Positions 17,602 to 26,160 of a stretch of 64,000 nucleotides of DNA are shown here, one piece after another. The notes below the pieces were generated by a model. That model had not been told where the DNA came from, made no database searches, and saw only the letters and a list, made by a program, of their open reading frames with translations. The stretch comes from Rhizobium sp. CCGE 510 (lineage in GTDB: Bacteria; Pseudomonadota; Alphaproteobacteria; Rhizobiales; Rhizobiaceae). Numbering within the stretch: the first letter of the stretch is position 1; the number at the start of each line of letters is the position of its first letter. Location of the stretch: contig NZ_AEYF01000045.1 in assembly GCF_000292525.1 (NCBI RefSeq), positions 744,001 through 808,000 of the forward strand, in the 5' to 3' direction. The position numbers and the translations under genes were made by a program.

Positions 17602-19695
17602 TTGGAAAATACGGTGAAGCCGCCCGGCGAGTCTCATTCTTCCGTGGCGAGATATATCCGTTCCATCGGGCGGCATTACGTCGTCGCCGTCGTCGTTATG
17701 ACGGCTCTGATCGGCGCGACTTTCCTGACGGTCAAAGTGGCACTCGATCGCCATTCCCTACAGCAGAACATCAGCTATTTGATCGGGCGCCAATTCATAC
17801 GCTTCCAGCAGCTTGCCAACCAGACGCGGGCGATCATGCGCGCTTCGGCCGATCCGAATATGCCGGAATATATCGTCAGGCCAATGGTCGAAGACGTTCA
17901 GACTGCGATCAATGACATCCGCGCCATGAGCGTACAGCTGAACGAGTTGAACGATGAGGTCGAAGCAAACCTTCTCGAACGGCTGAACGGCCGGGATGCA
18001 GCGTCTGAAAAACTGCGTCTGGAACTTGACGGCCGGCTTGAGGATTTTCTTCAAAGAGCCGAACACGTCGTGTCCGCGAAATTGCTGGATCGGCGGGAGC
18101 GTTACAGCTTCTGGGGGCCAATCGACTTCGCCGTTTCATCCGACAGCATGCTCATGCGTCAGTTCAGCGCCTTGATCGAGAGCGCGCATGACCGGAGCGA
18201 TATGAGTATCAATCATACCCGCATCATCAGCGCCGTCCTCCTCGGGCTCACGGCAGCCACACTCATCCTGGCGACCCTCATCCTCTTCATACCGCTCCTC
18301 ATCAAGTTGCGCACCGAGCATCGCAGGACTCTCGATTTCGAGATCAAGCTGACACATCTGGCCCATACGGACACGCTGACAGGCCTCGGCAACCGATCTT
18401 CGTTCAATGAGACGCTGAACGGGCTGTTTGCTTCCCTGGAGCGGACGGGCGCTGGTTTTTCGATGCTGCTGGTCGATCTCGACCACTTCAAGGCCACCAA
18501 CGACAGTTTTGGCCATCCGGCAGGCGATGCTGTTCTGAGCCATGTCGCGAGCGCGCTACAGAAGACTATTCGAGCCGGCGATGTCGTCGCACGGCTTGGC
18601 GGCGATGAGTTCGCCGCTCTCCTTCCCGGAATTTCGGATGCGGCGACGCTTGAGGGAATTGCCCAGCGTGCGATTGCCGCGATCGCCGCGGAATGTCATT
18701 TCGAGGGTCGGCTGCTTCCGGTTTCCGCAAGCGTCGGCGGCGCGGTGGTACCCGGCCATGCATCGGAGGAGGCGACCCTCATGCGCATCGCCGATCTGGC
18801 GCTTTATGCCGCAAAGGCCAAGCGCAACACAGCCGTCATCTTCGATGAGGCATCCTTCGCCCAGCGTATGGAGCAGAATCGGCTTGCAGCCGCCCTCGCA
18901 TTCGCTGCCGATCGCGACGAGTTTGTCGTCTACTATCAGCAGAAGGTCAATCTGCAGACTGGCAACCATCTCGGCTTCGAGGCATTGGTGCGCTGGCGCC
19001 ATCCACAGCTCGGCATCCTTCCGCCCGGCCGCTTCCTGCCGCTCATGGAGGGCCACGTCATGCAACGCATGACGCACTGTATCGTCAATACGGTTGCCCG
19101 CGACCTCAGAGCGTGGAAGGCAGCGGGACTATGCGTCGGGTCGGTCGCCATCAACCTGCCGGAAGCCCTGCTGGTCGGCCACGATGGTTACGACCTCATT
19201 GGTGCCGCGGTCAAAGCGAACCAGCTCGACTGGCGTGATTTTGCCATCGAAGTGACGGAAGACGTCTTTCTCAATCGCGGCGCCAATCAGATTGTCGAGA
19301 CCATCTCACGGTTCCGAAATCAAGGGGTCTCGGTCGCGCTCGACGATTTCGGCACGGGCTTTGCGTCGCTCGTGCATCTGCGCGACTTCCCGTTCGACGA
19401 ACTCAAGATCGACCGCAGCTTCGTCGCCGAGATCGGCAAGGATATTCGCTCGGAGCAAATCATCCGGGCGATCATTGACCTGGGCCGCAACCTCGGCAAG
19501 CGGTGCGTCGCGGAAGGCATCGAGGATGAGACCCAGCGTGATTTCCTCCTGAATGCCGGCTGCGAGATCGGCCAAGGCTATCTGTTCGCCAAGCCGGAAC
19601 CAGCGTCGGCGGCGGTCGCACGGTTGGCGCCCGGGTCCAGCGCTTCCATTACCGTGCGCAAGATGTCCAGGCGGATCACGCAGGTCGTGGGCTGA
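17602..19695 (+). CDS. membrane-bound GGDEF-EAL protein with periplasmic sensor domain
   Basis: This 697-residue protein begins at a TTG preceded by a G-rich site (GGTGGGGG). No ATG is available before the first membrane helix. Helix 1 is at about 26-47, a mostly helical periplasmic domain at 48-208, and helix 2 at 209-235. The GGDEF domain follows with GGDEF at 333-337, then the EAL domain with EALVRW at 460-465, EVTEDVFL, DDFGTGFASL and LKIDRSF. Both catalytic sites look intact. A binding-protein gene without permeases follows 64 bases downstream. I infer that the binding protein, when loaded, docks on the periplasmic domain and tunes c-di-GMP output, as known for NspS with MbaA in Vibrio. 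Confidence 0.92.
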   Translation: MENTVKPPGESHSSVARYIRSIGRHYVVAVVVMTALIGATFLTVKVALDRHSLQQNISYLIGRQFIRFQQLANQTRAIMRASADPNMPEYIVRPMVEDVQTAINDIRAMSVQLNELNDEVEANLLERLNGRDAASEKLRLELDGRLEDFLQRAEHVVSAKLLDRRERYSFWGPIDFAVSSDSMLMRQFSALIESAHDRSDMSINHTRIISAVLLGLTAATLILATLILFIPLLIKLRTEHRRTLDFEIKLTHLAHTDTLTGLGNRSSFNETLNGLFASLERTGAGFSMLLVDLDHFKATNDSFGHPAGDAVLSHVASALQKTIRAGDVVARLGGDEFAALLPGISDAATLEGIAQRAIAAIAAECHFEGRLLPVSASVGGAVVPGHASEEATLMRIADLALYAAKAKRNTAVIFDEASFAQRMEQNRLAAALAFAADRDEFVVYYQQKVNLQTGNHLGFEALVRWRHPQLGILPPGRFLPLMEGHVMQRMTHCIVNTVARDLRAWKAAGLCVGSVAINLPEALLVGHDGYDLIGAAVKANQLDWRDFAIEVTEDVFLNRGANQIVETISRFRNQGVSVALDDFGTGFASLVHLRDFPFDELKIDRSFVAEIGKDIRSEQIIRAIIDLGRNLGKRCVAEGIEDETQRDFLLNAGCEIGQGYLFAKPEPASAAVARLAPGSSASITVRKMSRRITQVVG

Positions 19696-19759
19696 AACCA
19701 AAACCTGAGCGCCGACCAGAACTGGCGAGACAGGACACATCAATGAAAGAAGATAGCGA

Positions 19760-21010
19760 ATGAAACAAGGAATGGTGTGGGCGTGGCTTGCGACTGTTCT
19801 CGCAGCCACGGCTCCGGCAGCAACAGCGTTCGCGGGAGAAGGCATGGCGGTGGACGTCGTGCATTTCTGGGTTTCTAAAAGCGAGACTGCAGCACTCGAC
19901 GTTTTCCGAAGGGCCTGGGCAGCCGCCGGCAACCAATGGGTCGACATGCCGGCAGAAAACAAGGTCGCCGTCCAGCGCGTCGTAAGCGATCGTATTGCCA
20001 ACGGATATGCACCGGCGGTGATGCAGTGGAATGCAAACGAGGGATCACGCGAACTGCCGGAAATGGGTATCGTGCTGGATTTAGACGATGTCGCGAAGGC
20101 GGATCATTGGCAAGACGTCATTCCTGCCACGGTTCTTGACCGGATCTCCTACAAGGGAAAGGTCTATTTTGCACCGACCAATATCCATGCCGAAAACTGG
20201 CTCTGGACAAGTAAGGCAGCATTGGCCGAAGCCGGCGTGAAGACGCCGCAGTCCTGGGACGAGCTCTTCGATGCGGCCGAAAAAATCAAGGCGACAGGAC
20301 GTGTGCCGGTAGCGCTCGGCGGCACACGCTGGGAGGTGTCTCTCATCTTCAATGACATCATCTACCACAAGTTTGGTCCGGAAGGTTATGCCCGTCTCAT
20401 GAGCGGCGATGCCGATCTGGTGCTGGACCCGCGCATGCTGGAAGCCCTGGAATTACTGTTGCGCCTGTCCAACTATGTGGAACCGATCGAGCAGCGCAAA
20501 GACAAGACATGGGCCGATGCCACGGCGGCAGTGGGCCAGGGCAAGGCCGGCATGCAATTCATGGGCGACTGGGCCAAGGGTGAGCTTGTGGCGCGCGGCT
20601 ACAGCGTCGACAAGGATTTCGATTGCAGCCTCGTTCCCGGCACATCCATCGCCTATTTCATGGTAATCGACGCCTTTGCCTTTCCGCTGACCAATCGGGA
20701 CGGTACGGCGGAGGCCCAGCAGGCTTTCGCACGCATGGTGCTCGATCGCGACAATCAGGTTGCATTCAGCCGGATCAAGGGATCCTTGCCGGTGCGCACC
20801 GATGTCGATCCGTCTGGACTTGATCGTTGCGGCAAGCTTGGGTTGGAGATGATCAAGGCAAAGAAGGGCGAAGTGAGCGCCCAATCCCAGGCCATGCCAA
20901 CCCAGATGTCAGAAGGCTGGATTGCCGTGGTGGGCGACTTCTTCAATAATCGGAGTATGCCTCCGCAAGACGTTCAAAAACACCTGCATGACCTCCTGAT
21001 GCAGCGTTGA
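19760..21010 (+). CDS. orphan extracellular solute-binding protein (family 1, sugar type)
   Basis: This 416-residue protein has a signal peptide ending near ATAFAGE (about 26). The fold pattern is of sugar-type (CUT1, SBP family 1) receptors: VVHFWVSKSETAALDVFRRAW near 32, APTNIHAENWLWTSKAALAEAG near 135-155, and MQFMGDWAKGELVARGY near 263. There is no permease or ATPase gene nearby. It lies 64 bases after the membrane GGDEF-EAL gene on the same strand, so it may serve as a sensor subunit rather than a transporter part. Sugar specificity cannot be read from sequence. Confidence 0.88.
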   Translation: MKQGMVWAWLATVLAATAPAATAFAGEGMAVDVVHFWVSKSETAALDVFRRAWAAAGNQWVDMPAENKVAVQRVVSDRIANGYAPAVMQWNANEGSRELPEMGIVLDLDDVAKADHWQDVIPATVLDRISYKGKVYFAPTNIHAENWLWTSKAALAEAGVKTPQSWDELFDAAEKIKATGRVPVALGGTRWEVSLIFNDIIYHKFGPEGYARLMSGDADLVLDPRMLEALELLLRLSNYVEPIEQRKDKTWADATAAVGQGKAGMQFMGDWAKGELVARGYSVDKDFDCSLVPGTSIAYFMVIDAFAFPLTNRDGTAEAQQAFARMVLDRDNQVAFSRIKGSLPVRTDVDPSGLDRCGKLGLEMIKAKKGEVSAQSQAMPTQMSEGWIAVVGDFFNNRSMPPQDVQKHLHDLLMQR

Positions 21011-21420
21011 CCCCCCGACAGCCGTTGGACTTCCACGTGTTCAATCAGTCGCCGACGAACTGAGCCGCCGCCCTGGACCAGAAAAGTGTCAGCGGTTTTC
21101 GGACGACATCATGCTCCAATTCTTCAAGCCACAACAGGACGACACTTAGGCTGGCCCAGCCTGAATGTCATCCTGTTCTAGCCACGCGCTGAACAATGAT
21201 CGTTGAATAGGGGAGGAGACATCGTACCAGCTCGAAGAGATCAGCGCCGTGAAACACGATGACGTGGCGTTATGCGAATATCCAAAATTCGCAGACTTAT
21301 CCAATACACGCAGCAAACGATACGTAGGCAGCTCGTTTCCGGTCAGAACTTGCAAGATTTAACAAAGACTTAAGCTTCCTGGATACATCTTGCATTAGTA
21401 TTTTTTCATGCTGTGCGACG
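21011..21420. other. 410-base intergenic region upstream of tad-like genes
   Basis: No gene is supported. It carries the long palindrome at 21134-21178. A lower-GC stretch from about 21350 (TTTAACAAAGACTTAAGC, then TTGCATTAGTATTTTTTC) is a plausible promoter area for the tad-like operon. Confidence 0.45.
21134..21178. repeat. 45-base imperfect palindrome (22-bp arms)
   Basis: Left arm 21134-21155 and right arm 21157-21178 pair around a single C at 21156. Nineteen of 22 positions pair as Watson-Crick. As minus-strand RNA two of the three mismatches become G-U pairs. The centre is AGGCTGG-C-CCAGCCT. It follows the orphan SBP gene by 124 bases. It could end transcription, stabilise mRNA, or be a copy of a dispersed palindromic element. 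Confidence 0.55.
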
Positions 21421-22794
21421 GTGGTTTTTTTGAGGTCAGTTCTTTCATTTTCATTGGGTCGATGTTTCCGTACCCTTCGCGGCCTCGGAAGAGACAGAGG
21501 CGGCAACGTCGCGATCGTCGTCGCCCTCACCTTGGTCCCGATGATCATCGCGGTCGGCGCGAGCTTCGACTACATTCGCACCTACAACATCCGACAGAGG
21601 ATGCAGAGCGATCTTGACACTGCCCTGATTGCCGCTGTCAAAGAAATCGACACCGACGACAGCACCGCCCTCAAACAGAAAGTGTCCGACTGGTTCGGCG
21701 CGCAGGTGGAAAGCAGCTATACGCTTGGTGACATCAATATCGATACCAGCAACCATAAGATAACCGCGACGGCAAGCGGCACCGTTCCGACGACGTTGAT
21801 GAAGATTGCCAATATCAATACCGTTCCCATCAGCGTCGGCAGCGCCGTCAAGGGGCCGGCCACCTCCTACCTTAACGTCTATATCGTCATCGACACGTCG
21901 CCTTCGATGCTTCTGGCGGCAACGACTGCAGGTCAGGCCACCATGTATTCCGGGATCGGTTGCCAGTTCGCCTGCCACACGGGAGATTCCCACACTGTCA
22001 GCAACAAGACATACGCCAACAACTATGAATACAGTACGGCGAAGGGCATAAAGCTGCGTGCCGATGTCGCCGGTGACGCCGTCAAGGACGTGCTTGCTTT
22101 GGTCGACACGGCCGATAGCAATCATCAACGGATCAAGGTCGGATTATACAGCCTCGGCGATACGCTGACGGAAGTTCTAAGCCCGACGCTGAGCACCGAC
22201 ACGGCGCGCAGCCGCCTCGCAGACTCGAGCTACGGCCTCACCAGCGCAACCTCGAAAGCGGCCACCTATTTCGACGTGTCGCTGGCGACGCTGAAGCAGA
22301 AGGTCGGCACCGGAGGGGACGGAACCACCTCAGGCACGCCGCTCAAGCTCGTTCTGCTGTTGACGGATGGCGTCCAGTCGCAGCGCGAATGGGTTACCGA
22401 CAAGGTGACTTGGGACAAAAACGGAAACGCCACATCTGGGGCATATTGGAATAAGGTCGCGCCGCTCAATCCAGCCTGGTGTGCCTATCTGAAAGATCAA
22501 TCCGACACGATGGCGGTGCTTTACACCGAATACCTGCCGCTCACCTCGGACTGGGGGTACAAAGCGACCGTCGGCTCGACCATGGCAAGCGCCAACTGGA
22601 AAAACACCTGGGGTGGCACCATGCAGAGCGGCGTGTCGACCAGCATCACGAGACGCGACTACATTCCCTATGCGCTCTCGGACTGCGCATCTTCCAAGAG
22701 CCTGTTCATTTCAGCAGCGTCGTCCACAGAAATCACCGCGGGCCTGTCGGCACTCTTCACACAATATCTCTCTTCCGTTCGGCTGACCCAATGA
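21421..22794 (+). CDS. TadG-like protein with N-terminal TadE helix and vWA-type domain
   Basis: This 457-residue protein has the TadG N-terminal pattern: a basic stretch, then GGNVAIVVALTLVPMIIAVGASFDYIRTYNIRQRMQSDLD (about 26-65; one membrane helix). A von Willebrand A-like domain follows, with a MIDAS-type DTSPSM at about 157-162 and LVLLLTDGVQS at about 310. These are surface or pilus-associated proteins of the Tad/Flp system. The GTG start at 21421 is the best available. A start a little further down is possible. The stop overlaps the start of the next gene (ATGA). It heads a three-gene group without the Tad secretion core. Confidence 0.85.
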   Translation: MVFLRSVLSFSLGRCFRTLRGLGRDRGGNVAIVVALTLVPMIIAVGASFDYIRTYNIRQRMQSDLDTALIAAVKEIDTDDSTALKQKVSDWFGAQVESSYTLGDINIDTSNHKITATASGTVPTTLMKIANINTVPISVGSAVKGPATSYLNVYIVIDTSPSMLLAATTAGQATMYSGIGCQFACHTGDSHTVSNKTYANNYEYSTAKGIKLRADVAGDAVKDVLALVDTADSNHQRIKVGLYSLGDTLTEVLSPTLSTDTARSRLADSSYGLTSATSKAATYFDVSLATLKQKVGTGGDGTTSGTPLKLVLLLTDGVQSQREWVTDKVTWDKNGNATSGAYWNKVAPLNPAWCAYLKDQSDTMAVLYTEYLPLTSDWGYKATVGSTMASANWKNTWGGTMQSGVSTSITRRDYIPYALSDCASSKSLFISAASSTEITAGLSALFTQYLSSVRLTQ

Positions 22795-23321
22795 GGCGAA
22801 GGAAATCGTTTGTCCCGTTGCGCCGCCTCATGGGGGATCGCGATGGCGTCGCCGCAATCGAATTTGCGATCCTGGCCCTGCCGCTCTTCATCATCATATT
22901 CGGCATTATCGAAGTGTCACTGATGTTCTTCGTCAACGCCGCGCTTGATGCTTCGGTGCACAAGATGTCCCGGATGATCCGCACCGGCGAGGTTGCGTCT
23001 TCGAAGATCACATTGGCTGATCTCAAAGCCAGAATTTGCAATGACATGCTCCTCTCGTTCAACTGCTCCAGCGATCTCCTGGTCAAGGTGAGCGTGCTTT
23101 CCAACCTGTCGTCCGCGGCCAGTGGCAATCCAATCGACACCAGCGGTAAACTCGCCGTCACCGAGACCTACAATATCGGTCAGGGCAGCGACTACATCCT
23201 GGTCCAGACCTTTCTGCCCTGGACGGCCGTCGTCAACTTCCTCAGTCTTTCGAGCGCCAAGCTTTCCGACGGCCGCTATCTCATCGGATCTTCCGTGCTG
23301 TTTCGTAACGAGCCTTTCTGA
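22791..23321 (+). CDS. TadE-like pseudopilin family protein
   Basis: This 176-residue protein starts at the ATG that overlaps the previous stop. A TadE-type N-terminus runs as basic MRRRKSF, then DGVAAIEFAILALPLFIIIFGIIEVSLMFF (about 19-48), with the Glu in the AIEFA motif used for prepilin processing and assembly. The C-terminal part is a small periplasmic beta-rich domain with two cysteines (CNDMLLSFNC, about 84-93). It is in a tight operon with its neighbours. TadE/TadF proteins support Flp pilus biogenesis. Here the target pilus is not evident. Confidence 0.85.
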   Translation: MRRRKSFVPLRRLMGDRDGVAAIEFAILALPLFIIIFGIIEVSLMFFVNAALDASVHKMSRMIRTGEVASSKITLADLKARICNDMLLSFNCSSDLLVKVSVLSNLSSAASGNPIDTSGKLAVTETYNIGQGSDYILVQTFLPWTAVVNFLSLSSAKLSDGRYLIGSSVLFRNEPF

Positions 23322-23322
23322 G

Positions 23323-23907
23323 ATGATGATAAAGCGGAACCCGTCCCTCTTCCGATGCGTGGCATCCCGCATCCTCCGTCTTACGCGCGACCGGACAGCC
23401 GCCTCGGGGGTCGAATTCGCGCTCGTGCTGCCGCTCCTCGTGATGTTGCTGTTCGGCACTGTCGACCTAGGCCATGCGCTCACGGTCAGCCGCAAGATAG
23501 ACGAAATCGCCTCCACAACGGGCGACATGATCTCGCAGCAGAACACCTGGTCGACGTCTGACGTCACCAAGCTTCTTTCCGGCGCGAGCTTCATCCTGCA
23601 GCCCTATGACACGACGGGTCTGACGATAACGGTCACCGTCAACGATATCGGCAAGACCGGCAACGCCACGGTCAACTGGTCTGCCGCATTCAACACCACC
23701 GCGCTCAAATCCGGCACCGCGAGCGTGATCGAAATCCCGTCGCAAATCCAGGATCAAGGCGTTCAGGTCGTACTGACGCGGGTGCAATACAAATTGACGA
23801 CACCCGTCTCGGCGTTCTTTTCAAGCTTTACCGGACAGACCGGCTACAGCTTCGATCAGCATTTCTTCAATCGACCGCGGACCAGCGATACGATCACCTA
23901 TAAATAG
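23323..23907 (+). CDS. TadE/TadF-like pseudopilin family protein
   Basis: This 194-residue protein starts one base after the previous stop region (TGAGATG). It has the TadE-type N-terminus: RTAASGVEFALVLPLLVMLLFGTVDLGHAL at about 24-53 with the conserved Glu in GVEFA. A periplasmic part follows, rich in Thr and Ser, and ends in FDQHFFNRPR. It is the last gene of the tad-like trio. It differs from the preceding TadE-like protein mainly by lacking cysteines. Confidence 0.85.
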   Translation: MMIKRNPSLFRCVASRILRLTRDRTAASGVEFALVLPLLVMLLFGTVDLGHALTVSRKIDEIASTTGDMISQQNTWSTSDVTKLLSGASFILQPYDTTGLTITVTVNDIGKTGNATVNWSAAFNTTALKSGTASVIEIPSQIQDQGVQVVLTRVQYKLTTPVSAFFSSFTGQTGYSFDQHFFNRPRTSDTITYK

Positions 23908-24283
23908 ACCGTAAGTCACGACGGCATGGTGCAGAAGCGTAACGGGCGGCGGCCGGCCGCGGCGCCCCCTCGTTCTGCCGACCACGCTGCGTTCGCATAT
24001 GTCGTCGGGGCATCCCGAGATCGGCAATGGCCGCATGGTCCCGGCAGCCGCTGCAAATGCGTGGCAATGGCCTCCTTGACCAGGGTCCACCCCTGGATCT
24101 GTGTCTGGCCCCGCCGGATGGTGAGCGAGCCCGGCAGTCTCTCAATCCGATGGTTAAATCACGCGCTCGTCTTCCTTTCTGACGCTATTGTACATTTTTC
24201 TGTTGGCGGTCCCCTGCTTTTGCTAGGACGGTCGAGCCACGGCGCCGATCGTACCGGATGCCCTGAAAGATCGGAGATTTGGG
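23908..24283. other. 376-base intergenic region
   Basis: No gene is supported. The GGAG ribosome site of the Ldh-family gene lies at its right end (about 24269). A lower-GC stretch at 24170-24210 (ACGCTATTGTACATTTTTCTG) may be its promoter. Confidence 0.4.
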
Positions 24284-25285
24284 ATGTCGGATGAGGTCGT
24301 AGTGCAGCAGGCGGAAGCCGAGGCTTTAGCGATGCGGGCCTGTCTGGCAGCAGGCGCCAGGGAAGCCACTGCCCGCTCTCTTGTGAACGCCACCTTGTCC
24401 GCCGCACTCTATGGACCTTCGACACTCGGATTTCCGCACATGGTGGATTACCTCGACAGCTTTCGCGAGGGCCGCATCAACGGCGATCCTGCGCCGACCT
24501 GCGAGCGTCCCTATCCCGCCTTCTTCGTCGCCGATGCCGATCAGGGCATCGCCCAGCTCGGTTTCGATCTAGCGTTCGACGATCTCACAGCAGCGGTGCG
24601 CAATTTCGGGCTCGCGATCTTCACACAGACGAACAGCTATACGGCAGGAGAACTCGGCTATTATGTTCGCAGGCTTGCCGACGAAGGGATTGTCGGCATC
24701 GCCGCAACCAACGCCAATGCCATGGTGGTCGCCAAACCAGGCGGCCCGGCTGTCTACAGCACCAACCCGCTGGCCTTCGGCTTTCCGCTTGGAGAAGGGT
24801 CGCTGCCTCTCATCATCGATCAGGCCTCCAGCGCCACCGCCTATGTCAATATCGTCGCAGCAGCAGCCGAGGGGCGCAGCATCCCGGAGGGATGGGCCGT
24901 CGACGAAGCGGGAATGAGCACCTCGGATGCCGCAAAAGCGCTCGGCGGAGCCCTGCTTCCCTTCGGCGGGCGCAAGGGCGCCAATGTGGCGCTGATAGTG
25001 GAAATGCTGTCGGCCGGTCTATCCGGTGGCCCCTGGTCATTGGACACGCCGTCTTTCAGAGAGGGGAGCGCCAGCCCCGCAGTGGGCTTGACGGTCGTGG
25101 CGATGATGCCCGGGCGCACTGATGATGGCCTTGTCGAACGCGCACGTCGGCAGACAGCCCGCCTCCAAGAGCACGGCGTGTTCATGCCTGGTGTCAGCGG
25201 CATCGACTATCCCAGGCCAGGGTCGGAAGGGCTGAAAATGCCGCGTGCGGTATTCGAGGCCATCGTGAAGATTGCGGGAGCCTGA
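24284..25285 (+). CDS. Ldh-family NAD(P)H oxidoreductase (probable cyclic imino-acid reductase)
   Basis: This 333-residue protein belongs to the malate/L-lactate dehydrogenase (YlbC/DpkA) family, which is distinct from classical LDH. Marks are GPSTLGFPHMVDYL near 45, ADADQGIAQLGF near 86, GIAATNANAMVV near 140 and STNPLAFGFP near 158. Members next to hydroxyproline genes reduce delta1-pyrroline-2-carboxylate or piperideine-2-carboxylate with NAD(P)H. It is on the plus strand, convergent with the hydroxyproline operon, and followed by a terminator (25291-25329). The role, reducing the imine made from a 3-hydroxyproline isomer, is inferred from family and context. Confidence 0.85.
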   Translation: MSDEVVVQQAEAEALAMRACLAAGAREATARSLVNATLSAALYGPSTLGFPHMVDYLDSFREGRINGDPAPTCERPYPAFFVADADQGIAQLGFDLAFDDLTAAVRNFGLAIFTQTNSYTAGELGYYVRRLADEGIVGIAATNANAMVVAKPGGPAVYSTNPLAFGFPLGEGSLPLIIDQASSATAYVNIVAAAAEGRSIPEGWAVDEAGMSTSDAAKALGGALLPFGGRKGANVALIVEMLSAGLSGGPWSLDTPSFREGSASPAVGLTVVAMMPGRTDDGLVERARRQTARLQEHGVFMPGVSGIDYPRPGSEGLKMPRAVFEAIVKIAGA

Positions 25286-25290
25286 CGGGT

Positions 25291-25329
25291 CCCCGCCGAT
25301 CGTGGACCACGGCACAGCGGGGCTTTTTT
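25291..25329 (+). terminator. Rho-independent terminator after Ldh-family gene
   Basis: The stem CCCCGC (25291-25296) pairs with GCGGGG (25317-25322), with an inner hairpin CGTGG-A-CCACG (25301-25311), and is followed by C and six T. It sits 6 bases after the stop. Confidence 0.75.
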
Positions 25330-25378
25330 GCGGGCAGATGTTCGAGGAACGATCCGGATGCAAAGCCGATTGGCGCTT

Positions 25379-26151
25379 TCACGCCACGGCTTGCGCTCCG
25401 GTGATTTCCACCAGCGAGCCGCACATGAAGGCCGCTTCATCCGATGCCAGGAAGGCAACGAGCGCTGCCACCTCTTCCGGCCTGCCGATGCGGCCGAAGG
25501 GAACGAGTGTGTCGAGATCGGCGATCGTCCGGCCGGAACGGGTAACGCCCGCTTCCAGCATCGGCGTGTGGATTTCGCCGGGGCAGACCGCATTGACCCG
25601 AACCTTGTAGGGCGCATAGTCGCGGGCAAAATTCTGGGTGAAGGCGGCGACCGCCGCTTTCGTCGTGTTATAGGCGATGTGGTTCGGCGCGGGGTAGAGC
25701 CCCCATTGCGAGGCCGTGTTGACGATCGCGCCGCCGCCGGCGATCATATGCGGCAGCGCCGCGCGGCAGAGATGGAACATAGAATCCACATTGACGGCGA
25801 AGCTCACGCTCCAATCCTCGTCCGATAGCGACAAGAGATTTCCGCGCCGGTTGATGCCGGCATTGTTGACCAGCACATCGAGCCGTCCCTTGATCGCAAA
25901 GGTCTTCTCGATGAGGTCGACGCATTCCGATTTCCGCGAAATATCGCCGGGCTGGAGAGGTCGGCCTGGACGATCAGGCCGTTTCCGCCGAGTTGATGAA
26001 GCAGGGCTTCCGCCCGTTGCCTGTCGCGGCCGTAGTGGATGACCGGCCGCGCGCCTTCGGCCGAAAGGCGCTCGACGATGGCTGCGCCGATTCCGCCGGA
26101 TGCCCCGGTGACGAGGACAGTCTGGCCGGTCAGAGGTTGAAGATGAGACAT
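25379..26151 (-). pseudogene. short-chain dehydrogenase with a one-base frameshift
   Basis: The first 67 or so codons (MSHLQPLTGQTVLVTGASGG, then IGAAIVERL and VQADLS) are in one frame from 26151. The rest (QPGDISRKSEC, NNAG, catalytic YNTTKAA, to SLVEITGAQAVA) is in another. The switch lies at about 25955: restoring one base between CTCTC and CAGCCC would give a normal roughly 257-residue SDR. TGxxxGIG, NNAG and YxxxK motifs all exist across the two frames. It begins 9 bases after a proline-racemase-family gene as the last gene of the hydroxyproline operon. Either a recent inactivation or a sequencing error would explain it. Confidence 0.85.
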
Positions 26152-26160
26152 TGCAAGCTC

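Noticed and set aside
25286..25378. The 25291-25329 hairpin as terminator for the minus-strand operon too
   Set aside because: The T-run is on the plus-strand side only; on the minus strand no T-run follows the stem.
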